Positions 43,342-53,292 of a stretch of 64,000 nt of DNA are shown here, piece by piece. Source of the DNA: Alentia gelatinosa (Eukaryota; Annelida; Polychaeta; Phyllodocida; Polynoidae); assembly GCA_950022655.1 (NCBI GenBank), contig OX465583.1, positions 12,299,298 to 12,363,297 of the forward strand, read 5' to 3'. A model generated the notes under the pieces. It made no database searches. It saw nothing but the letters and a program-made list of their open reading frames with translations, and was not told the DNA's origin. The translations under genes were made by a program, and so were the position numbers. Position 1 is the first letter of the stretch; the number at the start of each line of letters is the position of its first letter.

Positions 43342-45705
43342 ATGCAGCACCCAGCCTTCAATGCACATGCGCAAATGCTCATGGCGCGGGGCATGATGGG
43401 TCCTATGCCACAGCGGCCGCCAGGGGGACTGTACAGGCCACCCACGAATGGACTCTTCCAAGGCCCTGACCATGGCCCGCTGCCGCCAGGGGCGTTGTCG
43501 CGTATGCGTGTGCCGCACTCGGGTCCAGGGTCGGTGATCAGACACATGGGTCAGCATGTTCCTCAGCATGTACCGCAACATGTATCCCAGCATATGTCAC
43601 AACACGGACCGCACCATGCATCGCAACATGTGTCACAACATGCATCGCAACATGCATCGCAACATGCATCGCAACATGCATCGCAACACGCATCGCAACA
43701 CGCATCGCAACATGCATCGCAACATGGGTCACAGCATCATGCATCGCAGCATGTCTCACATAGCGGTGCGGCCTACCCAACACCCACACAGGTCAACGGT
43801 GTGTCAGGGCCACCGTTGCATAGCCGTGCCCCTGCGGCTCAGGGACGAAGTCAGGACACCCTGCACCGAATCCCCCAACTTGCTGCTCAAGCCGCCAGTC
43901 TCCCAGAGTCAGCACAAAACCGGGTCGATAGTGCCAGTGCGAAGGGCATCTTCGGCTGGACTCAAGTGGATGGGGTTGAAATACCATTCCTTCTTCGCGA
44001 TGAGAAGAAATACCTCGCTGTACGTATGGTAGAGATGAAGTTGTTATCCAAGTATCCCAGCACTTATCCGGATGAGTTGAAAAGTAGGCCACCCTTGATG
44101 AGCCACTATATTACTGACAATGAGGCGAAAATACTCAATGAGATTAACAAACACCATTGCGCTGGGGAGTATGGCCAGCATCAGTTCGTAACACAGGATC
44201 TTATCGTTAAAATGACTGATTTTGAGGAGTTTTACAATATCGTGAAAAAGCATTTCCCTCCCAGTGTGCTAGCTCAGTTACCTCATGCACAGCCTTCTCA
44301 TGCGACACAGGAGAGGAAGGTAGAAGGGGGTTGGCTACAGATGAATAACACTGTTGTTCCGTATGTATTCAGGAACAAGTCTCGATATGTGCCCCTCTCA
44401 GTTATAAGATATGCTGCTGGACTTCTAACTGATGTGAGGGTGGACGGTGAGAATCCCAAAGAGGATGAGTGTAACTATCTCAATGACAGCTGTAAGACAG
44501 CTGGAGTGGAGTTCAACTTTGTACGAACCACGAAGTTGGTCATGCTGGATCTTGTTCAACGTTTGTGTAGTAATAATATCAACATCACAGAGCTTCCGAA
44601 AGACGATCCTTTCAGCCAGGCCGAGTACCAAGGCCAGCTGGAGGATGACAAACATGATGACAATGCACAAAGCTCGAGTGGAACCATGTCGCTATCCACG
44701 AACCAAATGCCGTACCCTGGACTATCATCAGGATCGGGTAATCGTGCTGCATCTAACGGCCCAAGCCCCCCGTCTGCTGCCAGTGGTACCCCTGTCTCCC
44801 AGGCACCTGCACAGGGTGGTGGTGTGCCCTACTGGATGAACCAACACCTGGGGATATATCCAGGTGCTCCAGGGGGCTTTCCTCCAGGTGGTGGACAGCA
44901 CGTGATGCGAGGTCCAGGACGCCCACCACTAGCACCACCTGTCCCTCACCAGCCACACCCACATCCAAGCTCCCAGGCACCCCCTCTTGCCAACCACATT
45001 CCCAATACCAGCAGACCTTCCAGTCAGCAGGGGACTCATATTTCTCCCCCGGCAAGCCAGTACCAACCCAAATCCACTGAGGTGAATAATAACTCCTCGT
45101 TCAGTGGCGGTGGCGGCGGCTCCGCTCAGCAGAGGCGCTCCTCGCATGAAGCTATGGACCTGAGTAGAGAACTGGCTAGCCCTAGGGAGAAGAAAGACCT
45201 CAGCAATCCCCCGACCCCGTCTGGGACTCCACTTGGCCGTACTTTGTCCTCATCCTCCCTCCCACAGGCCACCACACCAGTCCCAAGGACCAGCAGTGCA
45301 GGGTCAGGAGGTGGTGGGATTCAGAGGAGCACACCCGATGGGTCTCCACAGTCTATGATGCAGCAAGGTGGCCCTCCTGGGCTTATATCTACTCTTCAGC
45401 CGAGTCTTCAGGTAGGACCAGATGGCCATCCAGTACTTGGCAGTCCTTTGCCGCCGGGTCACCCTGGTTGGCCCCCAATCATGAACAATCCAGTAGAGTA
45501 TCATAAGATGGTACAGATTATGCAGCTTCAAGCCATGGCTCAACAACAGCAGCAGCAACAACATCAGCTTCAACAACAACTGCAGATGCTGGAACAGCAA
45601 CATCTCCAGCAGCAGCGGTTGAGACAGCATGACGCAATGTCCAAGGTGACGCGGCCTGGGCCTCGTCCAGAAGTCCCACGCTCAGCGGCGACAGGAATAC
45701 CACAG
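43342..45705 (+). CDS. Large nuclear-type low-complexity protein, exon encoding residues 1-788
   Basis: First ATG after the in-frame stop is 43342 (MQHPAFNAHAQML). The segment has a Met/Pro-rich start, a His-Gln repeat (about residues 72-137), and two copies of an unrecognised folded module. Module 1 is about 203-309 (WTQVDGVEIPFLLRDEKKYL ... DFEEFYNIVKKHFP). Module 2 is about 329-419 (WLQMNNTVVPYVFRNKSRYV ... TKLVMLDLVQRLC). A Pro/Ser/Gly-rich linker follows with a MDLSREL box near 602 that resembles a CtBP-type motif only loosely, then a polyQ tract from about 733. The exon ends CCACAG|GCAAGT, a phase-0 donor with GC in place of GT. I do not recognise the family. A nuclear or chromatin co-regulator is a guess from composition. 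Confidence 0.8.
43556..43752 (+). repeat. 12-bp coding minisatellite, Gln-His-Ala-Ser repeats
   Basis: Tandem CAACATGCATCG-type units encode QHAS/QHVS/QHVP repeats. The period of 12 keeps the frame, so length changes would be tolerated. Confidence 0.85.
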
Positions 45706-45821
45706 GCAAGTGATTTTTTTATTTTTTTTTTTTATTATTATTTTTTTTTTATAAAGTGATACTTTATAGGTGGAAGCTATGAAAGTTTCGGGGGTGGGGA
45801 ATTAGCTCAGTGGTTTAAGCT

Positions 45822-46044
45822 GGGGACACACCAAACACACCAAGCGAGAAACGGCAGCGATCTCCAGAATCGCCAACACAAAATGGCATGTATGTGAGAT
45901 ATCATTTTATAGTGATATCTCCCATCGATGATTTAGCACATCATCAGAAGCAATAATCAGGTGAAATATGAAATTATAGCTCACATACTTGCCATTTTGT
46001 TTTGGCGATTCCGGAATTTGCTGCGTTTCTCGCTTGGTTTGTCT
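45822..46044. mobile_element. MITE inserted in the SINE head
   Basis: Inverted ends of about 65-70 bp: GGGGACACACCAAACACACC then AAGCGAGAAACG on the left, and CGTTTCTCGCTTGGTTTGTC on the right, with inner CTCACATAC / GTATGTGAG boxes. AAGC occurs at both junctions and may be the target duplication. Confidence 0.65.
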
Positions 46045-46073
46045 CAAGCATAAGGCACTGGGCTTGTAGTGGT

Positions 46074-46412
46074 AGAATTACTGCTATTTCAAAGGCCAAT
46101 CCTTCCCATACCATCTCTATGTGATGTGGTGTGCAGCCACTCTTCTCCCTCAACCCCAGCAGTGTTAGATTTACTGCTATTTCAAAGGCCAATCCTTCTC
46201 ATACCATGTCTATGTGATGTGGTGTGCAGCCACTCTTCTCCTTCAACCCCAGCAGTGGTAGATTTACTGCTATTCCAAAGGCCAATCCTTCTTGTACCAT
46301 GTCTATGTGGTGTGGTGTGCAGCCAGTCTTCTCCTTCAAGCCCAGCAGTGGTAGATTTACTGCTATTTCAAAGTCCAATCCTTCCCATAGAATGTCTTTG
46401 TGGTGTGGGAAA
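46074..46412 (+). repeat. 93-bp tandem repeat, about 3.6 copies, amplified from a SINE body
   Basis: Units start AGAATTACTGC/AGATTTACTGC at 46074, 46167, 46260 and 46353. Each contains TTTCAAAGGCCAATCCTTC and a GTGTGCAGCC box that occur once in the 24.9-kb SINE. Confidence 0.9.
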
Positions 46413-46574
46413 TAAAAAACGTCCTCCTCTGTAAATGTGTAGAGGTGAGATTTCTACCTAAATTCATTATATAGATTTGATCCCCACCCTTGTTGTGTAA
46501 AAGAACCTTGAGAAAGTCTGGTAAGAACCTGTAATGGTTAAATTGATGTTAAATCAAACTAACCAACCAAACAA

Positions 46575-46945
46575 CTGAAAGTTTAGGGTCAGAGCTTGTA
46601 TCCCATCAAATTTGATATGTGTAGAAAAAAAAAATCTAACTCAGAAGTCACAAGCCCCCCTCCCACACCCCCAAGGGGAAAAGGTATAGGGCCTCTTCGA
46701 GACGCAGAAATGTGTAGTAATTCACAAGGTGATGCTACGTGAATTACGTGGTGATTCAAGTAAGATGGGGTCGAGCTCTGACCATAAACTTGAATAGGTT
46801 TCTGAATTTATCTCACCCTTTACATTGACTAATGGGCTAACCTTTGTGACATAATCCTCCATTGAGTATTTTTTCTAAATATGCAACGGTCGTTGGATAC
46901 GAGTTCCCATTGTTAGGTCTATGGGGAAAAATACTAGGGGAGATA
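46575..46945 (-). mobile_element. Composite A+B palindrome element, copy 13 (reverse), with an 85-bp insertion
   Basis: Module B arms GTTTAGGGTCAGAGC (46579) and the inverse near 46785 as in copies 5, 7 and 12. Module A 46807-46945 (TTTATCTCACCC to AGGGGAGATAAG). The left arm is interrupted by 85 bp (46624-46708) flanked by the 8-bp direct repeat ATGTGTAG (46616-46623, 46709-46716). Confidence 0.78.
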
Positions 46946-47472
46946 AGAAACAGATCTTCACTATCGTCATAAACCGAGGGGGGATAAAACATTTTGGAAA
47001 TTTTGCCTATACCGCTTCTTCGTTCTATTGCTTACAAGATTGGGAGGGGCTGGCAGTGAGGAATCTCAGAAATTCGGCGTACATGGTTTATGGATGGCCC
47101 CTTTTATAAAACAAAAATAGGCGAATGGCAATTCATCACCTGTAATTGTTAGTTAAATACCAGAAATGGGAATGCATAATATAACAAAATGTGAATCTAA
47201 TTCTACATGGTATAAATATAAAAACTGCACAATAATTAGTGTAGATAATTAAATCCAGGTTATCTTTTCTTCATGTACATAGGTGTCATAATATAAAAGG
47301 AAAAGAGAGAAATGTTTCGATATGATACCGATTTCAAATATAAAAACATGTAATATTTTTTGAATATGTACTTTAATGTTTTTTTAATCTGTACTATGCA
47401 TTAATATCCTTAATCGTGCATTGAAGATTAAAAAGTGTAACATTTTATAACCATTCTCCGTTATTCTTGCAG
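46946..47472. other. 3' part of the intron
   Basis: AT-rich noncoding sequence ending in the splice acceptor at 47471-47472. No repeat recognised. Confidence 0.45.
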
Positions 47473-50400
47473 ATCCGGGGGCGTAGTATACCTACCAGTA
47501 CTCAATCCCAGCCGCCTCCAAGCAATCAGCAAACTGGTGGACCCAGACCACCGTCAGCAACTACACCCCAGGGATCTGTGAACAAGTCCTCCTTAACTCA
47601 AGCAGTAATACAGAGGGTTGAATTTCAAGGCAAAACCCTATCATGTATTGTCAAAGGCGAGCGCAAGGAGTACTATGCACTGGTTGAAGCACTTTCCCGA
47701 GTCTACTTTCCAAATTGTACGTTGGAAGATTTCCAATTTGCTCTGGAAAAGTCTCTTCAGGTACCGTTGGTTATGCTCACCGAAGAGGAAGAAAGATCAT
47801 TCATCAGTTTTTATAATATCCCCACAAAAACCTTAATGTGCAATAAGGTTATCCGTCTTGCAGAGTTCCAAGAGCTTATTCCCCAACTCAAGGCTATGTT
47901 TAGAGACAAATTATCTGCCTCTGCGAGTGAGAGGTTGACAGATGCTGGAGTACCTCCGAGAAGCACTGTATTGGTCACAGCGCAAGGGAGCAAAGATCAA
48001 AAACAAAATTCCCCAGGTGAGACCAGGGATTCACCTGTATCCTCAACCCCAGGTACACCAACAGTGAACAGTGAAGCATTGGGGAAAATCTCAGCAGCTC
48101 TAAAGGCTTACATGGGCAAGAGGCCTGCACCGTCAGACAATGACAGCACAGATGGCCTGGATAGTCCTGGGCCATCGAAACAACCCAAAGTTAGTCTCGA
48201 AGAAGCAGTAAACCGTCTCAAGCAGTTCCAGGCTGAGCAGAAAAGTAAGCGCAAGTCCTCACGACCTGAGCGAAGAACAGGTTCTCAGTCACCCACTTCA
48301 GATACACCTACGGAGTATGTGGCAAGGTCACCTGAGTCCGATAGCCAAAATGTGAATGAGCCTGAAGGCACAGAACTGCCAGACAAGGAGGCAACTGTGG
48401 CTGAAAAGGAGTCAGAGGGTGTCACTCCTATGGAAGTTGATGGAGGAGAACCTGACATGTCAGAAATGCCTGAAACTGTCTCATTGAGTTCAACAGTAGA
48501 GCAGAATCAGGAAGAGATCAACACAAATATAACATCTGAAGTAATGCTAGAGCCTCTAGATAAATCAGCGACTGTAGGGTCTGGTAGTATCGAAGGGTCT
48601 GCACAGATTAATGATAATCTGCAAACCGATCTGCAAGTTGACAACTCAGGAGTGGTTGACTTTTCCAGAAAGGAAACTGTACTTGAGGAAACTTTGGAAA
48701 AATCCTCAGATGTTTCTGCTACTACCAAAGATCTTCCTGTGGAGAAGGACACGAGTGTGGAAACGTCCACAATGGAGTGGGCAAATACTCAGCCAGAAAC
48801 TGCTCCAGATGATTTGCTGCTCAGTAAAACAAGTCCAGAGTCTGATGATAGCCATTTAACCTCAGCCTCAGATGGAGCTCAATTGACAATAGGATATTCT
48901 GCCTCTATTGGCAGCCATGCTGAGATTGACAATAGTGAGGATGATATTGACAGTAGTGAAAACGTGATGATCCCCAAGGGTGGCGATCCAGAAGAAGTAA
49001 TGGATCTTGCCACCCGGTCGTCAAATAACAATGAGGGTCAGACCCTTGAAGGGGAGACAATACCCGCTTGTGAGCCAGACAGGGCTGATATACATATACC
49101 AGAATCTACTTCAAACACTCAGGAGAATATTCATAATACACACAATAGAAATATGGAGTCATCTGCTATTATTCCAAATATAGATAGAAATACTGCTATC
49201 CCGGAGGAGAAGGATATCAACGTTCCACCTACAAGTATGGACAATGTTGTTAAGACTGTACCCGATGAGAGTATAGGTATCAATGTGCTTTCTGACCAAC
49301 CAGTTGATCTGCTGCATAGTGCTCCTGTAGCTCATGACAATACAGAGCGTGGAGACAAAATCTGTGAGATTGAGACACACACCCAGGAAGCATCTAGTAC
49401 TGAGCAAGGTGTAACCTTAATGTTGCCTAGTGAGGGTACTGTGCCAACCCCAGCTCAGCCAGGACATGCGGAGAGTGCTGATAAAGAAACTGTTAATGCA
49501 GAGTCAAGGCCTGAAGTTGTAGAACCTCAGTCCACTTCTTTAATTTCAGAAAATGTCCACGCCACGGATATTCCTCAGCAAGACGAGGAGCCCATCTTCG
49601 TCAGTGGTCTTGATATTAATGAGTCAGAATTATCTAGACCAGAAAATCAACAAGAGTCAGTATCGGACTTCAAAGACAATGAAAATATAAATCCCGATAA
49701 TGTTATGCAAGGTGATCCTATATTTGATGAATCCAAAACTGCTCAAGGTGAAATCAGAAATGTAGAATCCACAGGGGCTGAGGCCGATAGCTCAATCCAG
49801 AATGTACAAACCCATTCTCAAATTGGTACTCTAGATACAGGCCGTGAGGAGGAGGCTATGGCTGGTAATAGTTTACTTGATGTTGTCAGTGGTACGAATC
49901 TGCCAAACGTTGTCAGTGATAGTGACATTGTGAAAGGACAGAGTGAATCCCCAATGGAGAATGGAGATATGACAGAGAAGGACTCGTGTAGTGTGGTTCA
50001 TGGTTCAAACCAAACGGAATCTAGTATTGTGGAGAATTCATCAGGTGAATGTGAAGCATCTAATACTCATCAGTCTATTTCAGTGAATGTTGAGGAAGGA
50101 GAAAACCAAGCTCCCGCTACTGCTGCTTTAGATTTGACTGCAATGAGTGTAGAACAAGCTCCATCCACATCAGAGGGTGATGATAATACTTATCCTTCTG
50201 TAACTGATAAGGTTGATTCCTATCAGCCTCTGTATGAATATAACAACCGGAGAGACACGGATGAAGAATTACCATGCTCAACAACCATTGAGAAGGACAA
50301 CAGTGCAGATAACAATACTCCTGAACAAGAACCGTCAACTATGGTGAGACCCATAGCCTTGTTCAGTCATGCAATACTTGATAAAGGCAATACTAATGAG

Positions 50401-53292
50401 AGTGTGGAGAAAGATGGTGAAATGCAGGTGGCTAGTGATGATGGTTGCATGTCTTTCAGTATCAATGGCAATCAGAGTGAACCACAGATTAAAGAAACTG
50501 CCGCTGACTTTACAAATGCAGGCAGCGCATCTGAAATGAAGCCTATCAAAGCAGGAGAAGGAATAACACATAATGTGCCTGTCATGGATTTGTTCCCGGG
50601 ATTGGATGATGATGAGGAGGATGAAGAAGAAGAGGAGCAGTTGCATCAACTGAATTTCCAATCAGTAAAATCAACAAATAGTGCTCAAGGGATTATAGAT
50701 GATGAAGAGCAACCTCAAGTGAAAAACCATCCAGAGTTTGTTAGTGACACTACAGCTGTGATAGAACAGGATAACACGATCACGAATGCTGTGGATGAAA
50801 GCACACAAGCGAGGTCAGTTGTTGAAAACGTAACTGAAGTGACCACTGAGATGACAGAAGCTGAACAGACAATAAGTGAAGAAGACAGCCAGCAGGTTAC
50901 TGGAATGGCAGTTGGTGATTCTACTCTTGATAAAACAAGCATAAATAATGCCCCAGAAGCTATGATTATCGATACACAAACCACTGATGACCAGAACCTT
51001 GAATCTCTTTCTATTGCCCCAGTAGAGGGTGAATCTATCTCTGATGGTTTAAATACAGGAGAGAGTGCAACCTTGGAACACCATCAGATTAATAATATAA
51101 CTCCTACTGAAACAATCCCAGACAGTGCAACTCCAAAAGACAATGAAGGGAACAATCAGCAGATGGATACAGTTATGATTGAGACTACCACTGACGAGAT
51201 GGATACTGGAGAGAGTATGGTATTTCAGACTGAACAGGATCATTCTGCAGCTACTATTGATTCTTCACAGGATCTCGTAGATACTGTTCCTGATGAACCT
51301 TCAGCTAGCAACACAAACATTATGAACATCAATACTGTCCCCAGCGAACCTGTGTCAGAAGTCCCTCTAGACTGTGCAAATAGTGATCATTCTGCAGCTG
51401 TTATTGATTGTTCACAGGACTTTGTAGATGCTGCTCCTGATGAAGTTTCTTCTAGCAACACAAACATTATGAACATCAATACTGTGACCAGTGAACCAGT
51501 ATCTGAAGCCCCTCTAGACAGTGCAAATAATGATTATTCTGCAGCTGTTGTTGATTCCTCACAGGATCTCCTACATACTGTTCCTGGTGAAGCTTCCTTT
51601 ACAAACATCAATACTGAAATCGGTGAACCTATATCTGAAGCCCCTCGAGACAGTGCAAATAGTGATCATACTGCAGCTGTTATTGATTGTTCACCAGATT
51701 TCGTAGATACTATTCCTGATGAACCTTCTTCTAGCAGCACAAACATTACGAACATTGATACTGAAACCAGTGAACCTGTATCTGAAGCCCCTCTGGACAG
51801 TGCAAATATTGGTAATAGTACCGCTGTGTATAGCCCACATACTGTTCCAACACCTACCACAGAATTACCAACTCTTGATGTAGACACTGCGCCAGGCATG
51901 GCTGAAGAACCTGAACAGGAACCCTCCACAGATGTGAGTGATACAACAGTTACAGAGAGGGACCTGGGAAAAACCAACACTGACAATACCAGCTTTCTTG
52001 AGAATCAGCAGGAGAGTAGCATTTCATATCCTGCATCAGCTTCTCATAGGGATAATATTCACGATGGTGCAGATGTCCTGCAGACTTCCAGTGTAGAGAT
52101 TAATGAACATACACCTGGGAATACAGATGTTGTGGATATTCATGGGAGAGAGAGTGAAATCACTTCATCTGACACAGACATTGAAAGGATTACTGATTCA
52201 GCTGGTCACCAGGTTCCTGTAAAAGGCAATGGAGCTGAAATTGAAAATTCTGATATTACAACTGATAGCCAAAGACTTGGTGCTCTGAATGCACATGATA
52301 AAACTAGCTCTGATGTTGATGAAGGCAATAGTGCAGAGCCTAAAGAGATTGACCAGAATGAGAAGATTACTGTTGAAAGTAATGTTACTGATATTGACAC
52401 AGATAAGCAAGATGTTGACATGATGGATGTAAGCGAGAGTGGAATTATTACAGCAGACACTCAAGAGCTTTCAGAAGAAACTGCCACAGCTTCCCAAGGA
52501 AATACTGATACTAGTGTTCCTAGTATCAGTACAACAGAGGGTGGTGTACAGGATAATGCTAGTGAGGAAGTGATGGACACTGACAATGTAGATATGGAAC
52601 CCCATGTAGGTTCCCATCAAAATGAAATGGAGGGCTCTAGCCACAGTAGTGTTAATACAGATGAGCAGCTTCCCTTGTCATCTGACACAGCTCTTAATCT
52701 GCAAGAATCAGTTGGAGTCAGTGCTGCTTCATCACATGAAGACTTAGATCTGATGGACACCAGCATGCATGTAGACGAGGAGGAGATGGATGTACTTGAC
52801 CCTGAACTAGAAGCTCAGCTGTTGGAGTCACCACCTCCTGGTACAAGTGCAGCCCAGGTCCCTGCTGTAGATGTCCAGACAGCACCTGCTGAGGTCAGCA
52901 TTCCTCAAGACAATCTTTGCTCTGTGGAGTGTACTGTACCTGATAAGACTGATAGCAGCACTGTGACACAGCCTGTGGAGAGTGTTGAACCCACTGAGGC
53001 TGGTTCTCAGGTGGGAGAGCAAGATGGAGGTTGCCAGGACACACTACTGCCTGAGGCTAAAGAAGATGACCCTACAGAACAGGTTGTTCCATCCATGGAT
53101 ACTGCACCTGATAGCACTACCTCTGTTGTTGGCCAAGGACAGTCCATGGGAGGAAACTATACTGAAGAGAGCAATAATATAGTTCTCTCTGTTTCCAGCA
53201 GTAAGGAGGCAACAGCTGAGTGTGTCAAGGATGAGTCTGTCCTCGAATCTCCAAATGTTAGTGTGGACAAAGAAAGCAATTCATTTTTGTGA
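47473..53292 (+). CDS. Large nuclear-type low-complexity protein, terminal coding exon (residues 789-2727)
   Basis: A single 5.8-kb exon without interruption, ending TGA at 53290. It begins Pro/Gln-rich, then carries a third copy of the module at about residues 832-934 (VEFQGKTLSCIVKGERKEYY ... KVIRLAEFQELIPQLKAMF). A basic stretch with SKRKSSRPERR near 1046 may be a nuclear localisation signal. From about 1080 to the end it is acidic, Ser/Thr/Glu/Asp-rich and probably disordered, with an acidic block (LDDDEEDEEEEE near 1831), four tandem repeats of about 49 residues (2043-2240) and a C-terminal acidic motif near 2562 (LDPELEAQLLESPPPG). No catalytic domain is visible. Very long single terminal exons of this kind are common in nuclear scaffold proteins. 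I cannot name an orthologue. Confidence 0.85.
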   Translation: MRGRSIPTSTQSQPPPSNQQTGGPRPPSATTPQGSVNKSSLTQAVIQRVEFQGKTLSCIVKGERKEYYALVEALSRVYFPNCTLEDFQFALEKSLQVPLVMLTEEEERSFISFYNIPTKTLMCNKVIRLAEFQELIPQLKAMFRDKLSASASERLTDAGVPPRSTVLVTAQGSKDQKQNSPGETRDSPVSSTPGTPTVNSEALGKISAALKAYMGKRPAPSDNDSTDGLDSPGPSKQPKVSLEEAVNRLKQFQAEQKSKRKSSRPERRTGSQSPTSDTPTEYVARSPESDSQNVNEPEGTELPDKEATVAEKESEGVTPMEVDGGEPDMSEMPETVSLSSTVEQNQEEINTNITSEVMLEPLDKSATVGSGSIEGSAQINDNLQTDLQVDNSGVVDFSRKETVLEETLEKSSDVSATTKDLPVEKDTSVETSTMEWANTQPETAPDDLLLSKTSPESDDSHLTSASDGAQLTIGYSASIGSHAEIDNSEDDIDSSENVMIPKGGDPEEVMDLATRSSNNNEGQTLEGETIPACEPDRADIHIPESTSNTQENIHNTHNRNMESSAIIPNIDRNTAIPEEKDINVPPTSMDNVVKTVPDESIGINVLSDQPVDLLHSAPVAHDNTERGDKICEIETHTQEASSTEQGVTLMLPSEGTVPTPAQPGHAESADKETVNAESRPEVVEPQSTSLISENVHATDIPQQDEEPIFVSGLDINESELSRPENQQESVSDFKDNENINPDNVMQGDPIFDESKTAQGEIRNVESTGAEADSSIQNVQTHSQIGTLDTGREEEAMAGNSLLDVVSGTNLPNVVSDSDIVKGQSESPMENGDMTEKDSCSVVHGSNQTESSIVENSSGECEASNTHQSISVNVEEGENQAPATAALDLTAMSVEQAPSTSEGDDNTYPSVTDKVDSYQPLYEYNNRRDTDEELPCSTTIEKDNSADNNTPEQEPSTMVRPIALFSHAILDKGNTNESVEKDGEMQVASDDGCMSFSINGNQSEPQIKETAADFTNAGSASEMKPIKAGEGITHNVPVMDLFPGLDDDEEDEEEEEQLHQLNFQSVKSTNSAQGIIDDEEQPQVKNHPEFVSDTTAVIEQDNTITNAVDESTQARSVVENVTEVTTEMTEAEQTISEEDSQQVTGMAVGDSTLDKTSINNAPEAMIIDTQTTDDQNLESLSIAPVEGESISDGLNTGESATLEHHQINNITPTETIPDSATPKDNEGNNQQMDTVMIETTTDEMDTGESMVFQTEQDHSAATIDSSQDLVDTVPDEPSASNTNIMNINTVPSEPVSEVPLDCANSDHSAAVIDCSQDFVDAAPDEVSSSNTNIMNINTVTSEPVSEAPLDSANNDYSAAVVDSSQDLLHTVPGEASFTNINTEIGEPISEAPRDSANSDHTAAVIDCSPDFVDTIPDEPSSSSTNITNIDTETSEPVSEAPLDSANIGNSTAVYSPHTVPTPTTELPTLDVDTAPGMAEEPEQEPSTDVSDTTVTERDLGKTNTDNTSFLENQQESSISYPASASHRDNIHDGADVLQTSSVEINEHTPGNTDVVDIHGRESEITSSDTDIERITDSAGHQVPVKGNGAEIENSDITTDSQRLGALNAHDKTSSDVDEGNSAEPKEIDQNEKITVESNVTDIDTDKQDVDMMDVSESGIITADTQELSEETATASQGNTDTSVPSISTTEGGVQDNASEEVMDTDNVDMEPHVGSHQNEMEGSSHSSVNTDEQLPLSSDTALNLQESVGVSAASSHEDLDLMDTSMHVDEEEMDVLDPELEAQLLESPPPGTSAAQVPAVDVQTAPAEVSIPQDNLCSVECTVPDKTDSSTVTQPVESVEPTEAGSQVGEQDGGCQDTLLPEAKEDDPTEQVVPSMDTAPDSTTSVVGQGQSMGGNYTEESNNIVLSVSSSKEATAECVKDESVLESPNVSVDKESNSFL
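51238..51830 (+). repeat. Coding tandem repeat, 147-bp unit, four copies
   Basis: Each unit encodes about 49 residues of the form DHSAAVIDCSQDFVD, PDEPSSSNTNIMNI, SEPVSEAPLDSAN. Copy 3 is five residues shorter. A recent expansion in the disordered tail. Confidence 0.9.

Larger units (their letters stand above)
45790..46574 (+). mobile_element. Rearranged tRNA-derived SINE in the intron
   Basis: Head GGGGAATTAGCTCAGTGGTT (45797-45816) is the A box of the same SINE as at 24.9 kb. A MITE (about 45822-46044) is inserted within the head. The B box is missing. The body segment is amplified into a 93-bp tandem array (46074-46412). The 3' body and AACC/AAAC-like tail follow to about 46574. Confidence 0.75.
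45706..47472 (+). other. GC-AG intron, phase 0
   Basis: Starts GCAAGTG after CACAG (45705) and ends with a pyrimidine-rich tract and TTCTTGCAG (47472). Joining the flanks keeps the frame (GIPQ|IRGR). A GTGACG alternative 60 nt upstream is also phase 0 but a poorer donor. The intron contains a SINE, a MITE and a composite palindrome element. Confidence 0.7.

Noticed and set aside
43538..43789. Minus-strand open frame of Met-His-Val-Ala repeats
   Set aside because: Antisense of the QHAS coding minisatellite.
45646..45651. GTGACG as the intron donor
   Set aside because: Weak consensus compared with CAG|GCAAGT downstream, and the 60 nt in between read as plausible Pro-rich coding sequence; kept only as a possible alternative.
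45797..45816. Possible tRNA gene
   Set aside because: Only the A box is present; the B box and cloverleaf are missing and the downstream sequence matches a SINE body.
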